From: Erythrobacter fulvus
GTDB lineage: Bacteria > Pseudomonadota > Alphaproteobacteria > Sphingomonadales > Sphingomonadaceae
DNA length: 64,000 nt
Direction: 5' to 3'
Assembly: GCF_028595285.1 (NCBI RefSeq)
Contig: NZ_JAQQXQ010000007.1
Location: forward strand, 62,001-126,000
Position numbers and translations under genes: made by a program. The notes under the pieces are model-generated. The model was not told where the DNA came from and made no database searches. It saw only the letters and a list, made by a program, of their open reading frames with translations. Shown one piece after another: positions 1 through 8,862 of this stretch (position 1 is the first letter of the stretch; each line of letters opens with the position of its first letter).

Positions 1-1203
1 GCCCGCGCCCAGCACGCCGACCAGATTGAGCAGCAGGCTGAAGGGCACCGGCAGCGTATCGCCCGCGCCCGGCGCCTCGGCCCCTTCGTGATGTTCGTTG
101 GCGCGCAGCAGGTGCCACACCGGGTTGCCCAGCTGCTTGTCGATATCCTGCGTGGGAAGCGCCGTGCGGAACTGCCAGTAATCGTCGATCGCCTTGGGGA
201 TCACGCCGACATGGAGCTGCTTTGCGCTCTTGGGATTGGCGAAGATGTAATAGCCGAGGCTCTCCTCGCTGCCATATTCGAGCCACTGCTCGATCGACAG
301 GCCGTTGCCCTTGGACTTGGAAATCTTCTCGCCCTTGGCGTCGAGGAACAGCTCGTAGATCAGCCCTTCGGGCTTGTGGCCGCCCAGCACGCGGGCGATC
401 TTGCCCGACTGGATGCCGCTGTCGGTCAGGTCCTTGCCATACATTTCGTAATCGACGCCCAGCGCCACCCAGCGCATCGCCCAGTCGACCTTCCACTGGC
501 ACTTGGCCATGCCGCCCAGCGCCGATTGTTCGACTTGCCTGCCGTCCTCGTCGGTGAAGCGGATGATCCCCGCATCGGCATCGACGACCTCGATCGGCAC
601 CTGCAGCACCGCGCCAGTGCTCGGGCTGATCGGCATCACGGGCGAATAGGTGCGGCGGCGTTCCTCGCCCAGAGTCGGCAGCATGATGTCCATGATCGCG
701 CCGAAATTGGCGAGCACGCCCTTCAGTGCCTCGTCGAAGCGGCCCGAATTGTAGCAGTCCGAAGAGCTGACGAATTCATAGTCGAAGCCGAAGCGGTCGA
801 GGAAATCGCGCAGCATTGCATTGTTGTGTGCCGCGAAGCTTTCGAACTTGCCGAAAGGATCGGGAATGCGCGACAGTGGCTTGCCCAGATTGGCTTCGAG
901 CAACGCCTTGTTGGGCACGTTGTCGGGCACCTTGCGCAGGCCGTCCATGTCGTCGCTGAACGCCACCAGCCGCGTGGGCGCGCCGCCGGTCAGCGCTTCA
1001 TAGGCGCGGCGGACAAGCGTGGTGCGCAGCACTTCCTGAAAGGTGCCGATATGCGGGAGCCCTGAGGGGCCGTAACCGGTTTCGAACAGCACGCCGCCGG
1101 GCTTGCCTTGCGGCATCCGCTTGGCGAGGCGCTGTGCCTCCTGGAACGGCCAGGCCTTCGAATTGCGGGCTGCAGCGATAAGGGCGTCTTGAGTGATCTT
1201 CAT
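1..1203 (-). CDS. lysK: Lysyl-tRNA synthetase, class I (3' end outside window)
   Basis: Attaches lysine to tRNA-Lys in the cytoplasm. The reading frame runs from ATG at 1203 off the left edge; 401 codons are visible. The class I HIGH-type signature is HIGT at about residues 51-54 and the KMSKS-type signature is KISKS at about 293-297. This is the class I (archaeal-type, LysK) enzyme, not the class II LysS found in most bacteria; alphaproteobacteria commonly carry it. The start is chosen because the conserved N-terminus begins there and the upstream gap is non-coding. An AT-rich region with a large palindrome lies about 55 bp upstream and may hold its promoter or an operator. The C-terminal anticodon-binding region is cut off. 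Identification is secure. Confidence 0.95.
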   Translation of the reverse strand, partial: MKITQDALIAAARNSKAWPFQEAQRLAKRMPQGKPGGVLFETGYGPSGLPHIGTFQEVLRTTLVRRAYEALTGGAPTRLVAFSDDMDGLRKVPDNVPNKALLEANLGKPLSRIPDPFGKFESFAAHNNAMLRDFLDRFGFDYEFVSSSDCYNSGRFDEALKGVLANFGAIMDIMLPTLGEERRRTYSPVMPISPSTGAVLQVPIEVVDADAGIIRFTDEDGRQVEQSALGGMAKCQWKVDWAMRWVALGVDYEMYGKDLTDSGIQSGKIARVLGGHKPEGLIYELFLDAKGEKISKSKGNGLSIEQWLEYGSEESLGYYIFANPKSAKQLHVGVIPKAIDDYWQFRTALPTQDIDKQLGNPVWHLLRANEHHEGAEAPGAGDTLPVPFSLLLNLVGVLGAG

Positions 1204-1630
1204 GATACTCGCGGCTATTAGGGATGCGCTGGCGGCTTGCAAGCGGCAATGGGGCAGGCAAAGTATACAAAGGTGACACCGTGTATACTTTGTAATTTTA
1301 TTACTTTCATATATTTTTCATATACTTGCACCTGAAAATGCGAAACGGCGGACACGGGGTGCGGACGCGAAAACCGGCCTGAGGGCATTGATCATGCGCT
1401 GTCATAGGTTGCCGCAGGCCGTGTAGGACAGCGGCGATGGTCAACAGTGCCGCTCTCTTCCTGCTGATTTCCGGCGATGTATGCGCTGATCGCGCTGATC
1501 CACACTCCTTCCGCCGAAGGGCGCGACCGGGTGGTGGGATCGGTCGTCTCCAATGGTCTGCAAGTCCTCAAGACGGTGGCCTGACACCCAGCAACGCCGT
1601 TCGGGAAAGCGGGACTGCGGATCGTTTACA
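1204..1630. other. 427-bp intergenic region, AT-rich and structured
   Basis: Divergent control region between lysK (minus) and the helicase gene (plus). It holds an AT-rich island at about 1284-1330, unlike the surrounding GC-rich DNA. Inside the region are a long palindrome at 1259-1292, a 9-bp direct repeat TTTCATATA at 1305-1313 and 1316-1324 spaced by 11 bp (about one helical turn), and a possible hairpin with CGCTGTC at 1397-1403 against GACAGCG at 1427-1433. A 35-codon open frame from ATG 1477 to TGA 1582-1584 has coding-like GC3 but no clear ribosome-binding site and no recognised product. I see no convincing larger gene. Confidence 0.5.
1259..1292. promoter_or_regulatory. 34-bp palindromic operator candidate upstream of lysK
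   Basis: Outer arms CAAAGTATACA (1259-1269) and TGTATACTTTG (1282-1292) are perfect 11-bp inverted copies. An inner GGTG (1272-1275) and CACC (1277-1280) pair continues the symmetry around A1276. The GTATAC cores resemble operators of several dimeric helix-turn-helix families such as GntR, but no such regulator is encoded here. It lies 56 bp upstream of the lysK start on the far side from the helicase. The symmetry is seen directly; the operator role is inferred. Confidence 0.5.
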
Positions 1631-4426
1631 ATGCGGCCGCGCTCGCCCATCGTGCGCCGCGTGACCGCCCCCGCAGCCCTGCCCCAGCCCCTGCCTCTGC
1701 CCGCGCTGCACGCCAGCCACGGCGGCCACTGGCTGCGCCCGGCGACGGGCACCACCAGCGCGGTGTCCAAGGGCGATGCGATCATGGCGGCGGCCGATAC
1801 GCCGGTGCTGATGCTCAACGCGCCGCTGGTGGCAAGCCGGCTGGGCTATCCGGATCTTTCGGGGCTCGATCTGCTCGAAGCCTTCGCCTTCGTCCACCCT
1901 GCCCGCTTCTGCGTGCCGACTCCGCGCGGGCTGGCAGAGGCGCTCGGCTTGCCGGTGCCGGCGGGCGATGCCGCTGTGCCGGAACTGCTCCAGCAGGCGG
2001 CAGGGGCGCTGATCGCCGCGGTACTTGATCCCGAATGGTTCGAGCGCGAAGGCGCGTGGAGTGCCCTCCAAAGCCTCGAACGCCTGCGCTGGCCGTGGGC
2101 ACAGGTGTTGAAGCCCCACATCGCCAAGCCGGAGCGCGCCGAGCGCTGGCTGTTCGCGCGTCTGCCCGAATGGGAGGAGGCGGGCGAACGCCCTGCCCCG
2201 CGGCAGGTGGAGTTATCCGCAGAGGCGGTGCAGGCGCAGCTTGCCCGTCTGACCGGCGAAGGGGCCGAAAGCCGCGAGGGCCAGCGCGCCTATGCGCAAG
2301 ACGTGGCGCGCATCTTCGCACCGCGCACCCGTGAGGGCCGCCCGCATCTGGCACTGGCGCAGGCGGGAACGGGGATCGGCAAGACGCTGGGCTATCTCGC
2401 CCCGGCCTCGCTCTGGGCGGAGCAAAGCGGCGGGACGGTGTGGGTTTCGACCTTCACCAAGAACCTGCAACGGCAGCTGCGCGCCGAAAGCCGCCGCGCC
2501 TGGCCGGCCGAGCGCCCCGACGGCACCCCGCCGGTGGTGGTGCGCAAGGGCCGCGAGAATTACCTCTGCCTACTCAACCTGGAAGACGCGCTTCAAGGCG
2601 GATTTGCGGGGCGTCCGGCGGTGCTGGCGCAGCTGGTGGCGCGCTGGGGCGCCTATACCCGCGACGGGGACATGATCGGCGGCGATCTGCCCGGCTGGCT
2701 CGGCACGCTGTTCCGCAAGCGCGGCATCGCCGCCCTCACCGACCAGCGCGGGGAGTGCATCTATGCCGGGTGCCCGCATTACCGGAAGTGCTTCATCGAA
2801 CGCGCCGCACGCGATTCTGCGCAGGCCGATCTGGTGATCGCCAATCACGCGCTGGTGATGGTCAACGCCGCGCGTTCTGGTTCAGGGGGGGCGAGAGACC
2901 CGAACCAGCGCCCGACACGCCTGATCTTCGATGAAGGCCATCACGTGTTCGACGCCGCGGATTCAACCTTCGCCGCAACGCTTTCCGGACAGGAGGCGAT
3001 CGAACTGCGCCGCTGGATCATCGGCCCCGAGCGTGAGGCACGCGGGCGGAGACGCGGTCTTGCGGCGCGGCTGGCGGACGTCGCCAGCTATGACGAGGCG
3101 GGCGCGGAAGCCATCGCCGCGGCCTGTAAGGCGGGACAATTGCTCCCCTCCGACGGCTGGCTTCAACGGCTGTCCGAAAACAGTCCGTTCGGCCCGCTGG
3201 AGGCGTTGCTGGCTGCGGTTCGCACCGCAACCTATGCGCGCGACGAAAGCGGCGGGATCGATGCCGGATACGGAATCGAGACCGAGGCTTCGGGCTTGCC
3301 GGGCGAAGTGATCGAGGCCGCGGGCGCCGCCGCCGAAGCGCTTGCCGCCATTCGCGTGCCGCTGATCCGGCTGGGCGGCAGGCTGGAAGCAATCCTTGCC
3401 GAACCGCCTGACTGGCTTGACGCGCAGGGGCGCGCGCGGATCGAAGGCGCACGCTTTGCGCTGGCATGGCGGATCGATCTGATCACTGCATGGGAAGCCC
3501 TGCTCGACCGGCTCGGCGGACCGGCCGATCCGGAATTCGTCGATTGGCTCGCGGTCGACCGTTCCGAGGCGCGCGAATTCGACATTGCGATCCACCGCCG
3601 CTGGCTTGATCCGATGAAGCCCTTTGCCCGCGTCGTGCTCGAACCTGCGCACGGGGTGCTGCTGACCAGCGCCACACTGACCGACCGCACCACCGAAGAC
3701 GATCCCTGGGCCAGCGCGATCCAGCGTTCGGGCGCTGCGCATATCGAAGCGGCGCCGCTGCTATCCGCCGCGACAAGCCCGTTCGACTACGCGACCCGCG
3801 CCGAAGTGCTGATCGTCACCGACGTTGCCAAGGGCGATCTGCCCGCGCTGGCGGGTGCCTATGCGCGGATCATCGAGGCATCGGGCGGCGGCGTACTCGG
3901 GCTGTTCACTGCTATCCGGCGGCTGCGCGCGGTGCACGGGCGTATCGCCGACCGGCTCGCGCGCGCCGGCCTGCCGGTCTATGCCCAGCATGTCGATCCG
4001 ATCGATACTGGCACGCTGGTGGACATTTTCCGCGACGATCCGCATGCCAGCCTGATCGGTACCGACGCCCTGCGCGACGGGGTCGACGTTCCCGGCCATT
4101 CCTTGCGCTGCGTGGTGATGGAGCAGGTGCCCTGGCCGCGTCCCGATATCCTGCACAAGGCCCGCAGGCTGGCAGGCGGAGGCTCGGCCTATGACGACCG
4201 TATCATCCGCGCGCGGCTGGCGCAGGCCTTCGGACGGCTGATCCGCAGCAAGGATGACGCGGGACATTTCATCGTCCTTTCCCCCGCCTTTCCCTCGCGG
4301 CTGCTATCCGCCTTCCCGCCCGGCACGCCTGTCATGCGCCTGACGCTTGATGAGGCTTTACAACGCCTCGCCGCTGGTGTTGGAGGCGCCCTGTCCGTGC
4401 CACCCCAAGGAGCCTTGCAGCCATGA
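1631..4426 (+). CDS. DinG/XPD-like ATP-dependent DNA helicase
   Basis: Superfamily 2 helicase of the DinG/Rad3/XPD type, expected to unwind DNA 5'-3' in repair or replication-conflict processing. A Walker A AGTGIGKT lies at about residue 245 and a DEGH Walker B box at about 434. Between them are four spaced cysteines (YLC, ECIY, GCPHY, KCF), as expected for the iron-sulfur cluster of XPD-like helicases. Helicase C-terminal motifs follow near DALRDGVDVPG and QAFGRLIR. With the ATG at 1631 the protein is 931 aa. The frame stays open upstream to 1553, and a GTG at 1661 (just before TAPAALPQ) is a plausible alternative start; no strong ribosome-binding site decides between them. It overlaps the next gene by ATGA. 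Confidence 0.85.
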   Translation: MRPRSPIVRRVTAPAALPQPLPLPALHASHGGHWLRPATGTTSAVSKGDAIMAAADTPVLMLNAPLVASRLGYPDLSGLDLLEAFAFVHPARFCVPTPRGLAEALGLPVPAGDAAVPELLQQAAGALIAAVLDPEWFEREGAWSALQSLERLRWPWAQVLKPHIAKPERAERWLFARLPEWEEAGERPAPRQVELSAEAVQAQLARLTGEGAESREGQRAYAQDVARIFAPRTREGRPHLALAQAGTGIGKTLGYLAPASLWAEQSGGTVWVSTFTKNLQRQLRAESRRAWPAERPDGTPPVVVRKGRENYLCLLNLEDALQGGFAGRPAVLAQLVARWGAYTRDGDMIGGDLPGWLGTLFRKRGIAALTDQRGECIYAGCPHYRKCFIERAARDSAQADLVIANHALVMVNAARSGSGGARDPNQRPTRLIFDEGHHVFDAADSTFAATLSGQEAIELRRWIIGPEREARGRRRGLAARLADVASYDEAGAEAIAAACKAGQLLPSDGWLQRLSENSPFGPLEALLAAVRTATYARDESGGIDAGYGIETEASGLPGEVIEAAGAAAEALAAIRVPLIRLGGRLEAILAEPPDWLDAQGRARIEGARFALAWRIDLITAWEALLDRLGGPADPEFVDWLAVDRSEAREFDIAIHRRWLDPMKPFARVVLEPAHGVLLTSATLTDRTTEDDPWASAIQRSGAAHIEAAPLLSAATSPFDYATRAEVLIVTDVAKGDLPALAGAYARIIEASGGGVLGLFTAIRRLRAVHGRIADRLARAGLPVYAQHVDPIDTGTLVDIFRDDPHASLIGTDALRDGVDVPGHSLRCVVMEQVPWPRPDILHKARRLAGGGSAYDDRIIRARLAQAFGRLIRSKDDAGHFIVLSPAFPSRLLSAFPPGTPVMRLTLDEALQRLAAGVGGALSVPPQGALQP

Positions 4427-4962
4427 AGATCCTCGGTCTCCTGCGCCATGCCAAATCCGACTGGGACGACATGAACCAGCGCGATTTCGACCGCGGGCTG
4501 AACGCGCGCGGGCGCAAGGGTGCCGAGCTGATCGGCCGCCACATCCGCGATCATGGGGTAAAATGGGACAAGGTGATCGCCAGCCCCGCGGTGCGCGTGA
4601 AACTGACGCTCGAAGGCGCGCTGCCCGATGTCGCGCCGGAGTTTGACCAGAAGCTTTATCTGGCCAGTTACGATACCATCGCCGAAACGATCGAGGCCCA
4701 TGCGGGAAGCGGCGATGACGAGGCCGAGGCGATCCTTGTGGTCGGACACAATCCGGGCCTGCAGGATACGCTGCTGGAGCTGGTTTCACCGTCGAAGGAA
4801 AACGACCTGTTCCGTGAGGCGGTGGTGAAGTTTCCGACCGCTGCCTACGCCGTGCTCGAATGCGATATCGAACACTGGTCGCAGCTCAAGCGTTACTGCG
4901 CCGAGCTGGTGCATTTCGCCCGGCCGCGCGATCTCGATCCCGAGCTGGGGCCGGAAAACTAG
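4423..4962 (+). CDS. SixA-like histidine phosphatase family protein
   Basis: Member of the histidine phosphatase (phosphoglycerate mutase-like) superfamily, close to SixA, which removes phosphate from phosphohistidine in bacterial HPt domains. The catalytic RH motif is LRHAKSD with H9; a second conserved histidine lies in VVGHNPGLQ. It has 179 aa, somewhat longer than E. coli SixA. The ATG overlaps the helicase stop as ATGA and an AAGGAG sequence lies about 10 bp upstream, so the two genes are probably co-transcribed and translationally coupled. The actual substrate cannot be read from the sequence. A GC-rich hairpin spans the stop codon. Confidence 0.82.
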   Translation: MKILGLLRHAKSDWDDMNQRDFDRGLNARGRKGAELIGRHIRDHGVKWDKVIASPAVRVKLTLEGALPDVAPEFDQKLYLASYDTIAETIEAHAGSGDDEAEAILVVGHNPGLQDTLLELVSPSKENDLFREAVVKFPTAAYAVLECDIEHWSQLKRYCAELVHFARPRDLDPELGPEN

Positions 4963-4973
4963 TCTCCGGCCCC
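4947..4973. terminator. Bidirectional terminator hairpin between convergent genes
   Basis: GGGGCCGG (4947-4954) pairs perfectly with CCGGCCCC (4966-4973) around an 11-nt loop that contains the TAG stop of the SixA-like gene. It sits between convergent genes. There is no long T tract on either side, so termination strength is uncertain. Confidence 0.5.
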
Positions 4974-4986
4974 GCGCTCGCGGGTC

Positions 4987-7191
4987 TTACTCGCCCTCGC
5001 CCCCGGCAAGACCGCGGGCCTCCAGCATCGGCTGCACGTCGGGCTGGCGACCGGCGAAATTCTGGAACATTTCGAAATAGTCCATCGTCCCGCCGCGGCT
5101 CAGCACGGTCTTGCGGTAGTGATCGCCGTTGGCACGGGTCAGCCCGCCATTGTCGCGGAACCACTTGCGGCTGTCGCGGTCGAGCATTTCGGTCCAAAGA
5201 TAGCTGTAATAGCCTGCCGAATAGCCCGCCGGATCGCTGAAGATGTGGTTGAAATAGGTCGAACGGTAGCGCGGCGGCACCAGATCGATCTCCAGCCCGA
5301 GTTCCTCCAGCGACTTGCGTTCGAAGGCATCGACCTTGTCGGGCGTATCGATTTCGGCGGCCTGTTCCGGCGTCAGCGCAGCCCACTTCATGTCGAGCAA
5401 TGCGGCGGCCACGACCTCGCCGAAGTCGTAACCCTGGTTGAACTTCGACGCCGCATCGATCTTTTCGACCAGCGCCATCGGAATGGTTTCGCCGGTCTTG
5501 TAGTGCTTGGCATAGTTCTGCAGCACTTCCGGATCGGTCGCCCACATCTCGTTGACCTGGCTCGGATATTCGACGAAATCGCGCGCCGTGGCCGTGCCCG
5601 AGAGGCTTTCGAACTTCTGGTCGGCGAACAGGCCGTGCAGCGCATGGCCGAATTCGTGGAAGGTGGTGCTGACATCATCGAAGCTGACGAGCTGCACTTC
5701 GCCCTCGGCGGCCTTGGGGATGTTGAGCACATTGTAGATCACCGGCTTGGTGCCCCACAGATAGCTCTGGTCGACGAAGTTGCTCATCCACGCGCCGCCG
5801 CGCTTTGACGGACGCTGGAACGGATCGAAGTAGAACAGGCCGAGTTCCGATCCATCGGCGTCATAGACTGTGTAGACCCACACATCGGGGTGATAGGTCG
5901 GCAGATCGGTGCGACGCTTGAAGCTGAGCCCGTAGAGCTTGTTCGCGGCATAGAACACGCCGTCTTCCAGCACCTTGTCGAGCTGGAAATACTGCGCCAC
6001 CGCATCTTCATCGAGGTCGTAACGTTCGGCCTTGATGCGGTTGGCATAGCGGTACCAGTCCCACGGTTTGACCTCGTAATTCCCGCCATCGGCCGCGATC
6101 ACCTCGTTCAGCATCCCGGCCTCGCGGCGCTGCGTGGCAGCGAGCGCCGGGACCATCTGCTCCATGAAGCCCAACGCGGTTTCGGGCTTCTTCGCCATGC
6201 GATCATACATGGTGTAGCTGGCCCAGTCGGGTTCGCCGAACAAGGCGGCCTTGTCGGCGCGCAGCGCGGCGATCTTGGCCACCAGCGTGCGGGTGTCGTG
6301 ATCGGCCTTCACACCGTCGGCACGGTTAAAGCTGAGCTTGAACAGCGCCTCGCGGGTGGCGCGGTTTTCCAGCGTGGGCAGTAGCGGCTGCTGCGTGGTG
6401 TTCTGCAACGCGATGGCATACTTGCCCGGGAAGCCCTTTTCCGCGGCGAGATCGGCGGCGGCCTTGATATCGGCATCCGAAAGCCCGGCCAGTTCTTCTG
6501 CGGTGTCGACGATCAGCGGCTGGCCGTTGGTGGCAGCGCGCACCTGCTGGCCGAACTGGGTGGTGAGGGTCGACAATTCGCTGTTGATCGCCTTCACCTG
6601 CTCGCGCTCGGCCTCGGTCAGCAGCGCGCCGGCGTGGACCATGCGCTTGTAGGTTTCTTCCAGCAGGCGCGATTCTTCCAGCGACAGGCCGAGCGTGTCC
6701 CGCGCGTCGTAGACCGCCTTCACCCGCGCGAAGAGTTCGGGGTTGAGCGTGATCGAATCCTGGTGAGCCGAAAGCTTGGGGCTGATTTCGGTGTCGATCT
6801 CGTCAAGCCGGTCGGTGGTGTTGGCACCGGTCAGCGCATAGAAAACGCGCGCCACGCGGCCGAGCATCCGGCCCGATTTTTCCAGCGCGACGATGGTGTT
6901 GTCGAAGCTCGGGCTTTCCGGGTTGGCGATGATCGCGGCGACTTCGGCCTTCTGGATCGCCATGCCCTGTTCGAAGGCGGGGATGTAATCATCCTCGGTG
7001 ATTTTGGTGAAATCCGGCGCAAGGAAAGGCAGCGTGCTGTCGGCTGCGAAATAGCCCGTGCCTTCGGGGATTGCAGGGCTCGCGGCGGGCGCGGTCTGGG
7101 CCAGCGCGGCCTGCGGCACGGCGCCAAGGCCGATCATCAGTGCGGCGGCGGATACGGTGGACAGGGCAGAAACGAAATTGCGGGTCGTCAT
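4987..7191 (-). CDS. dcp: M3 family metallopeptidase, Dcp-like, exported
   Basis: Zinc metallopeptidase of family M3A, most like peptidyl-dipeptidase Dcp, which removes dipeptides from the C-terminus of peptides. The zinc-binding HEFGH motif is at about residues 512-516. The protein is 734 aa from ATG 7191. The N-terminus is a typical signal peptide: a hydrophobic stretch ending in AALAQ near residue 32, so the enzyme is probably periplasmic. The frame stays open upstream to 7542, but that part is not protein-like, and the signal peptide fixes the start. Other M3 members (PrlC) are cytosolic; the signal peptide argues for a periplasmic nutritional or peptide-recycling role. Confidence 0.9.
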   Translation of the reverse strand: MTTRNFVSALSTVSAAALMIGLGAVPQAALAQTAPAASPAIPEGTGYFAADSTLPFLAPDFTKITEDDYIPAFEQGMAIQKAEVAAIIANPESPSFDNTIVALEKSGRMLGRVARVFYALTGANTTDRLDEIDTEISPKLSAHQDSITLNPELFARVKAVYDARDTLGLSLEESRLLEETYKRMVHAGALLTEAEREQVKAINSELSTLTTQFGQQVRAATNGQPLIVDTAEELAGLSDADIKAAADLAAEKGFPGKYAIALQNTTQQPLLPTLENRATREALFKLSFNRADGVKADHDTRTLVAKIAALRADKAALFGEPDWASYTMYDRMAKKPETALGFMEQMVPALAATQRREAGMLNEVIAADGGNYEVKPWDWYRYANRIKAERYDLDEDAVAQYFQLDKVLEDGVFYAANKLYGLSFKRRTDLPTYHPDVWVYTVYDADGSELGLFYFDPFQRPSKRGGAWMSNFVDQSYLWGTKPVIYNVLNIPKAAEGEVQLVSFDDVSTTFHEFGHALHGLFADQKFESLSGTATARDFVEYPSQVNEMWATDPEVLQNYAKHYKTGETIPMALVEKIDAASKFNQGYDFGEVVAAALLDMKWAALTPEQAAEIDTPDKVDAFERKSLEELGLEIDLVPPRYRSTYFNHIFSDPAGYSAGYYSYLWTEMLDRDSRKWFRDNGGLTRANGDHYRKTVLSRGGTMDYFEMFQNFAGRQPDVQPMLEARGLAGGEGE

Positions 7192-7315
7192 AAGGAAAAG
7201 TCTCTCTCGGGTCGTTTGCGCATCGCTGCATAGCTGCAACGTTTCGCGGGTCTCATGCACGCGCGCTCTTGAACAGGGTATGACCGGGAATTGCAAGCGG
7301 GCTTGATCGGGCCGC

Positions 7316-7768
7316 CTATCCGACCAGTTTTCGCGGCCCCGGCCCCTCTCCGGCAAGGCGATCTTCCGGATTCCAGATCGCGCAATGTTCAAGGCTGAGG
7401 CACCCGCAGCCGATACAGCCGTCGAGCCTTTCGCGGGTACGGGTAAGTTCGGCGATCCGGGCATCAAGATGCGCGCGGATCGCCTGACTGATCGCCTGCC
7501 AGTCACGCGCCGTGGGGGTGCGGCCCTGTGGTAGCGTTGCAAGCTGCGCCTCGATCTCGCCGAGCGAAAGGCCGAGCCGCTGGGCGATCAGGATAAAGCT
7601 CAAACGCCGGATGTCCGAACGCAGGAAGCGCCGCTGGTTGCCGCCGGTGCGCACCGGTTCGATCAGGCGCTTGTCCTCGTAGAACCGGATCGCCGAAACG
7701 CTGAGGCCGGTGCGGCGCGCGATTTCTCCGATGGAGAGAAGGTCGGAGGGTTTAAGGCGGGCCGTCAT
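7316..7768 (-). CDS. soxR: Redox-sensitive transcriptional activator SoxR
   Basis: MerR-family regulator of 150 aa carrying a [2Fe-2S] cluster that senses redox-active compounds. The N-terminal winged helix-turn-helix begins with LSIGEIARRTG. The cluster ligands are C118, C121, C123 and C129 in the C-x2-C-x-C-x5-C pattern that defines SoxR. Start is ATG 7768. It is divergent from a glyoxalase-family gene, and a SoxR-type dyad lies between them (CTCAA/TTGAG at 7791-7806). In non-enteric bacteria SoxR usually controls a few nearby detoxification genes directly and not via SoxS; the arrangement fits that. Confidence 0.94.
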   Translation of the reverse strand: MTARLKPSDLLSIGEIARRTGLSVSAIRFYEDKRLIEPVRTGGNQRRFLRSDIRRLSFILIAQRLGLSLGEIEAQLATLPQGRTPTARDWQAISQAIRAHLDARIAELTRTRERLDGCIGCGCLSLEHCAIWNPEDRLAGEGPGPRKLVG

Positions 7769-7785
7769 GGCATCTCCGAATAAGC

Positions 7786-7806
7786 TTGACCTCAAGTTAG
7801 GTTGAG
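7786..7806 (+). promoter_or_regulatory. SoxR box in the glyoxalase-gene promoter
   Basis: CTCAA (7791-7795), GTTAGG spacer, TTGAG (7802-7806) matches the half-sites and 6-bp spacing of the known SoxR box. A TTGACC -35-like hexamer (7786-7791) sits at the left edge in the plus direction, as in MerR-type promoters where the dyad lies between -35 and -10. The -10 is weak (around 7811-7816). The likely target is the plus-strand gene at 7861; soxR itself may be autoregulated. Confidence 0.75.
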
Positions 7807-7860
7807 ATTGCACCTTGGGCAAGCCGATTGATTCGCAACCCCGCAAGAAAGGATCTTCCC

Positions 7861-8232
7861 ATGGCCAACGGCTATCTCGAACACGTCAATATCACCGTCA
7901 GCGATATCGAACGCAGCGCCGCGCTGCTTGAAAAGCTGCTGGGCTGGCACATCCGCTGGCGCGGCCCTGCACAAATGGGCGGAGAGACCATCCATGTCGG
8001 TAGCGATCGCGATTACATCGCCGTCTACACGAATGGTGCGCCGGTCGATCGCTTTGCCAAGGGCCAGCCGCTCAACCATGTCGGAATAGTGGTCGACGAT
8101 CTCGACGCCGCCGAGGCTATCGTGCGCGAAGCCGGGCTCGAACCCTTCAGCCACGCCGATTACGAACCGGGGCGGCGGTTCTACTTCTTCGACTGGGACG
8201 GGATCGAATTCGAACTGGTCAGCTACGCTTAA
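7861..8232 (+). CDS. VOC (glyoxalase/bleomycin resistance) family protein
   Basis: Small metal-dependent vicinal-oxygen-chelate protein of 123 aa. Two beta-alpha-beta-beta-beta modules are visible. Candidate metal ligands are H8 (EHVNITV), H73 (NHVGIVV) and E118 near the C-terminus (EFELV). The frame is open upstream to 7828, but ATG 7861 is preceded by AAGGA and matches the family N-terminus. It is probably controlled by the divergent SoxR. Such proteins isomerise, cleave or sequester electrophiles, quinones or antibiotics; the substrate is not evident. Confidence 0.85.
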   Translation: MANGYLEHVNITVSDIERSAALLEKLLGWHIRWRGPAQMGGETIHVGSDRDYIAVYTNGAPVDRFAKGQPLNHVGIVVDDLDAAEAIVREAGLEPFSHADYEPGRRFYFFDWDGIEFELVSYA

Positions 8233-8858
8233 AGGAGACCCGGTTGCTCGCTCGCGCCCCTCGCCCATGGCTGCTGCGTGCGGTCGATGGTGATGTCCCC
8301 TTGCCACGGACGGCACAGCGACAGCGCCTCCTCCGGCGTGCCGCCTACCCATGCGCTGTAGTCTTGGAGCGCAAGCAGTACCGGCATCCGGCTATGCACG
8401 CCCTCGGCCGCCGATCCGGCGCTGTCGGTCATCACCATGGAATAGCACGCGCCCCACTCGTCTGATGGCCGCCACACCCCGGCGGCGGCGAACAGCGCCG
8501 TATCGGGCAGGCTCAACCATGTGCGCGTCATCCGTCCCTTCGCCCCCTGCGCCTCGGCCCAGCCGGTCAGCGGGATCAGGCAGCGCCGCTCTTCGAAGGA
8601 ATGGCGCCAGAAAAAGGTGGAGAGCTTGTCGGTTCGCGCATTGTTGACAGGCTTGGGCTTCAGCTTCTGGCCCTGCTTCCCCGTCAGCACCAGCGGAAAG
8701 CCCCAGGTCATCGTCCGCACCTGCCCCTCGGCCACCACCAGCCCCGGATAGCCGGGATAGACTTCCGCGCCGAAATTGGCACCGCCCGCCCCCTCCACCG
8801 CATCGAACCACGCGGCCACCTCGGTCGCGTTCTTCGTCATGCGGTAAAGGTTGCACAT
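8229..8858 (-). CDS. SRAP-domain abasic-site processing protein (HMCES/YedK)
   Basis: SOS response-associated peptidase of 209 aa. Family members cross-link through Cys2 to abasic sites in single-stranded DNA and shield them. The key residues are present: C2 directly after the initiator Met (MCNLY), N72/N73 in NNARTDK, E102 in WAEA, and H155 in HSRMPV. The start is fixed because cleavage of Met1 must expose Cys2. It converges on the glyoxalase gene with a 4-bp overlap of the 3' ends. No LexA-type operator was recognised upstream. Confidence 0.93.
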   Translation of the reverse strand: MCNLYRMTKNATEVAAWFDAVEGAGGANFGAEVYPGYPGLVVAEGQVRTMTWGFPLVLTGKQGQKLKPKPVNNARTDKLSTFFWRHSFEERRCLIPLTGWAEAQGAKGRMTRTWLSLPDTALFAAAGVWRPSDEWGACYSMVMTDSAGSAAEGVHSRMPVLLALQDYSAWVGGTPEEALSLCRPWQGDITIDRTQQPWARGASEQPGLL

Positions 8859-8862
8859 TGCC

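Noticed and set aside
1553..1630. N-terminal extension of the helicase from 1553
   Set aside because: The extra residues are basic and not protein-like; the later ATG 1631 or GTG 1661 lies nearer the expected family start.
1553..1630. Possible riboswitch upstream of the helicase
   Set aside because: Short GC stems are present but no known aptamer core such as TPP, SAM or cobalamin could be recognised.
4987..7542. Longer N-terminus for the M3 peptidase starting at 7542
   Set aside because: The extra 117 residues have no conserved character and precede an obvious signal peptide that begins at ATG 7191; they also overlap soxR.
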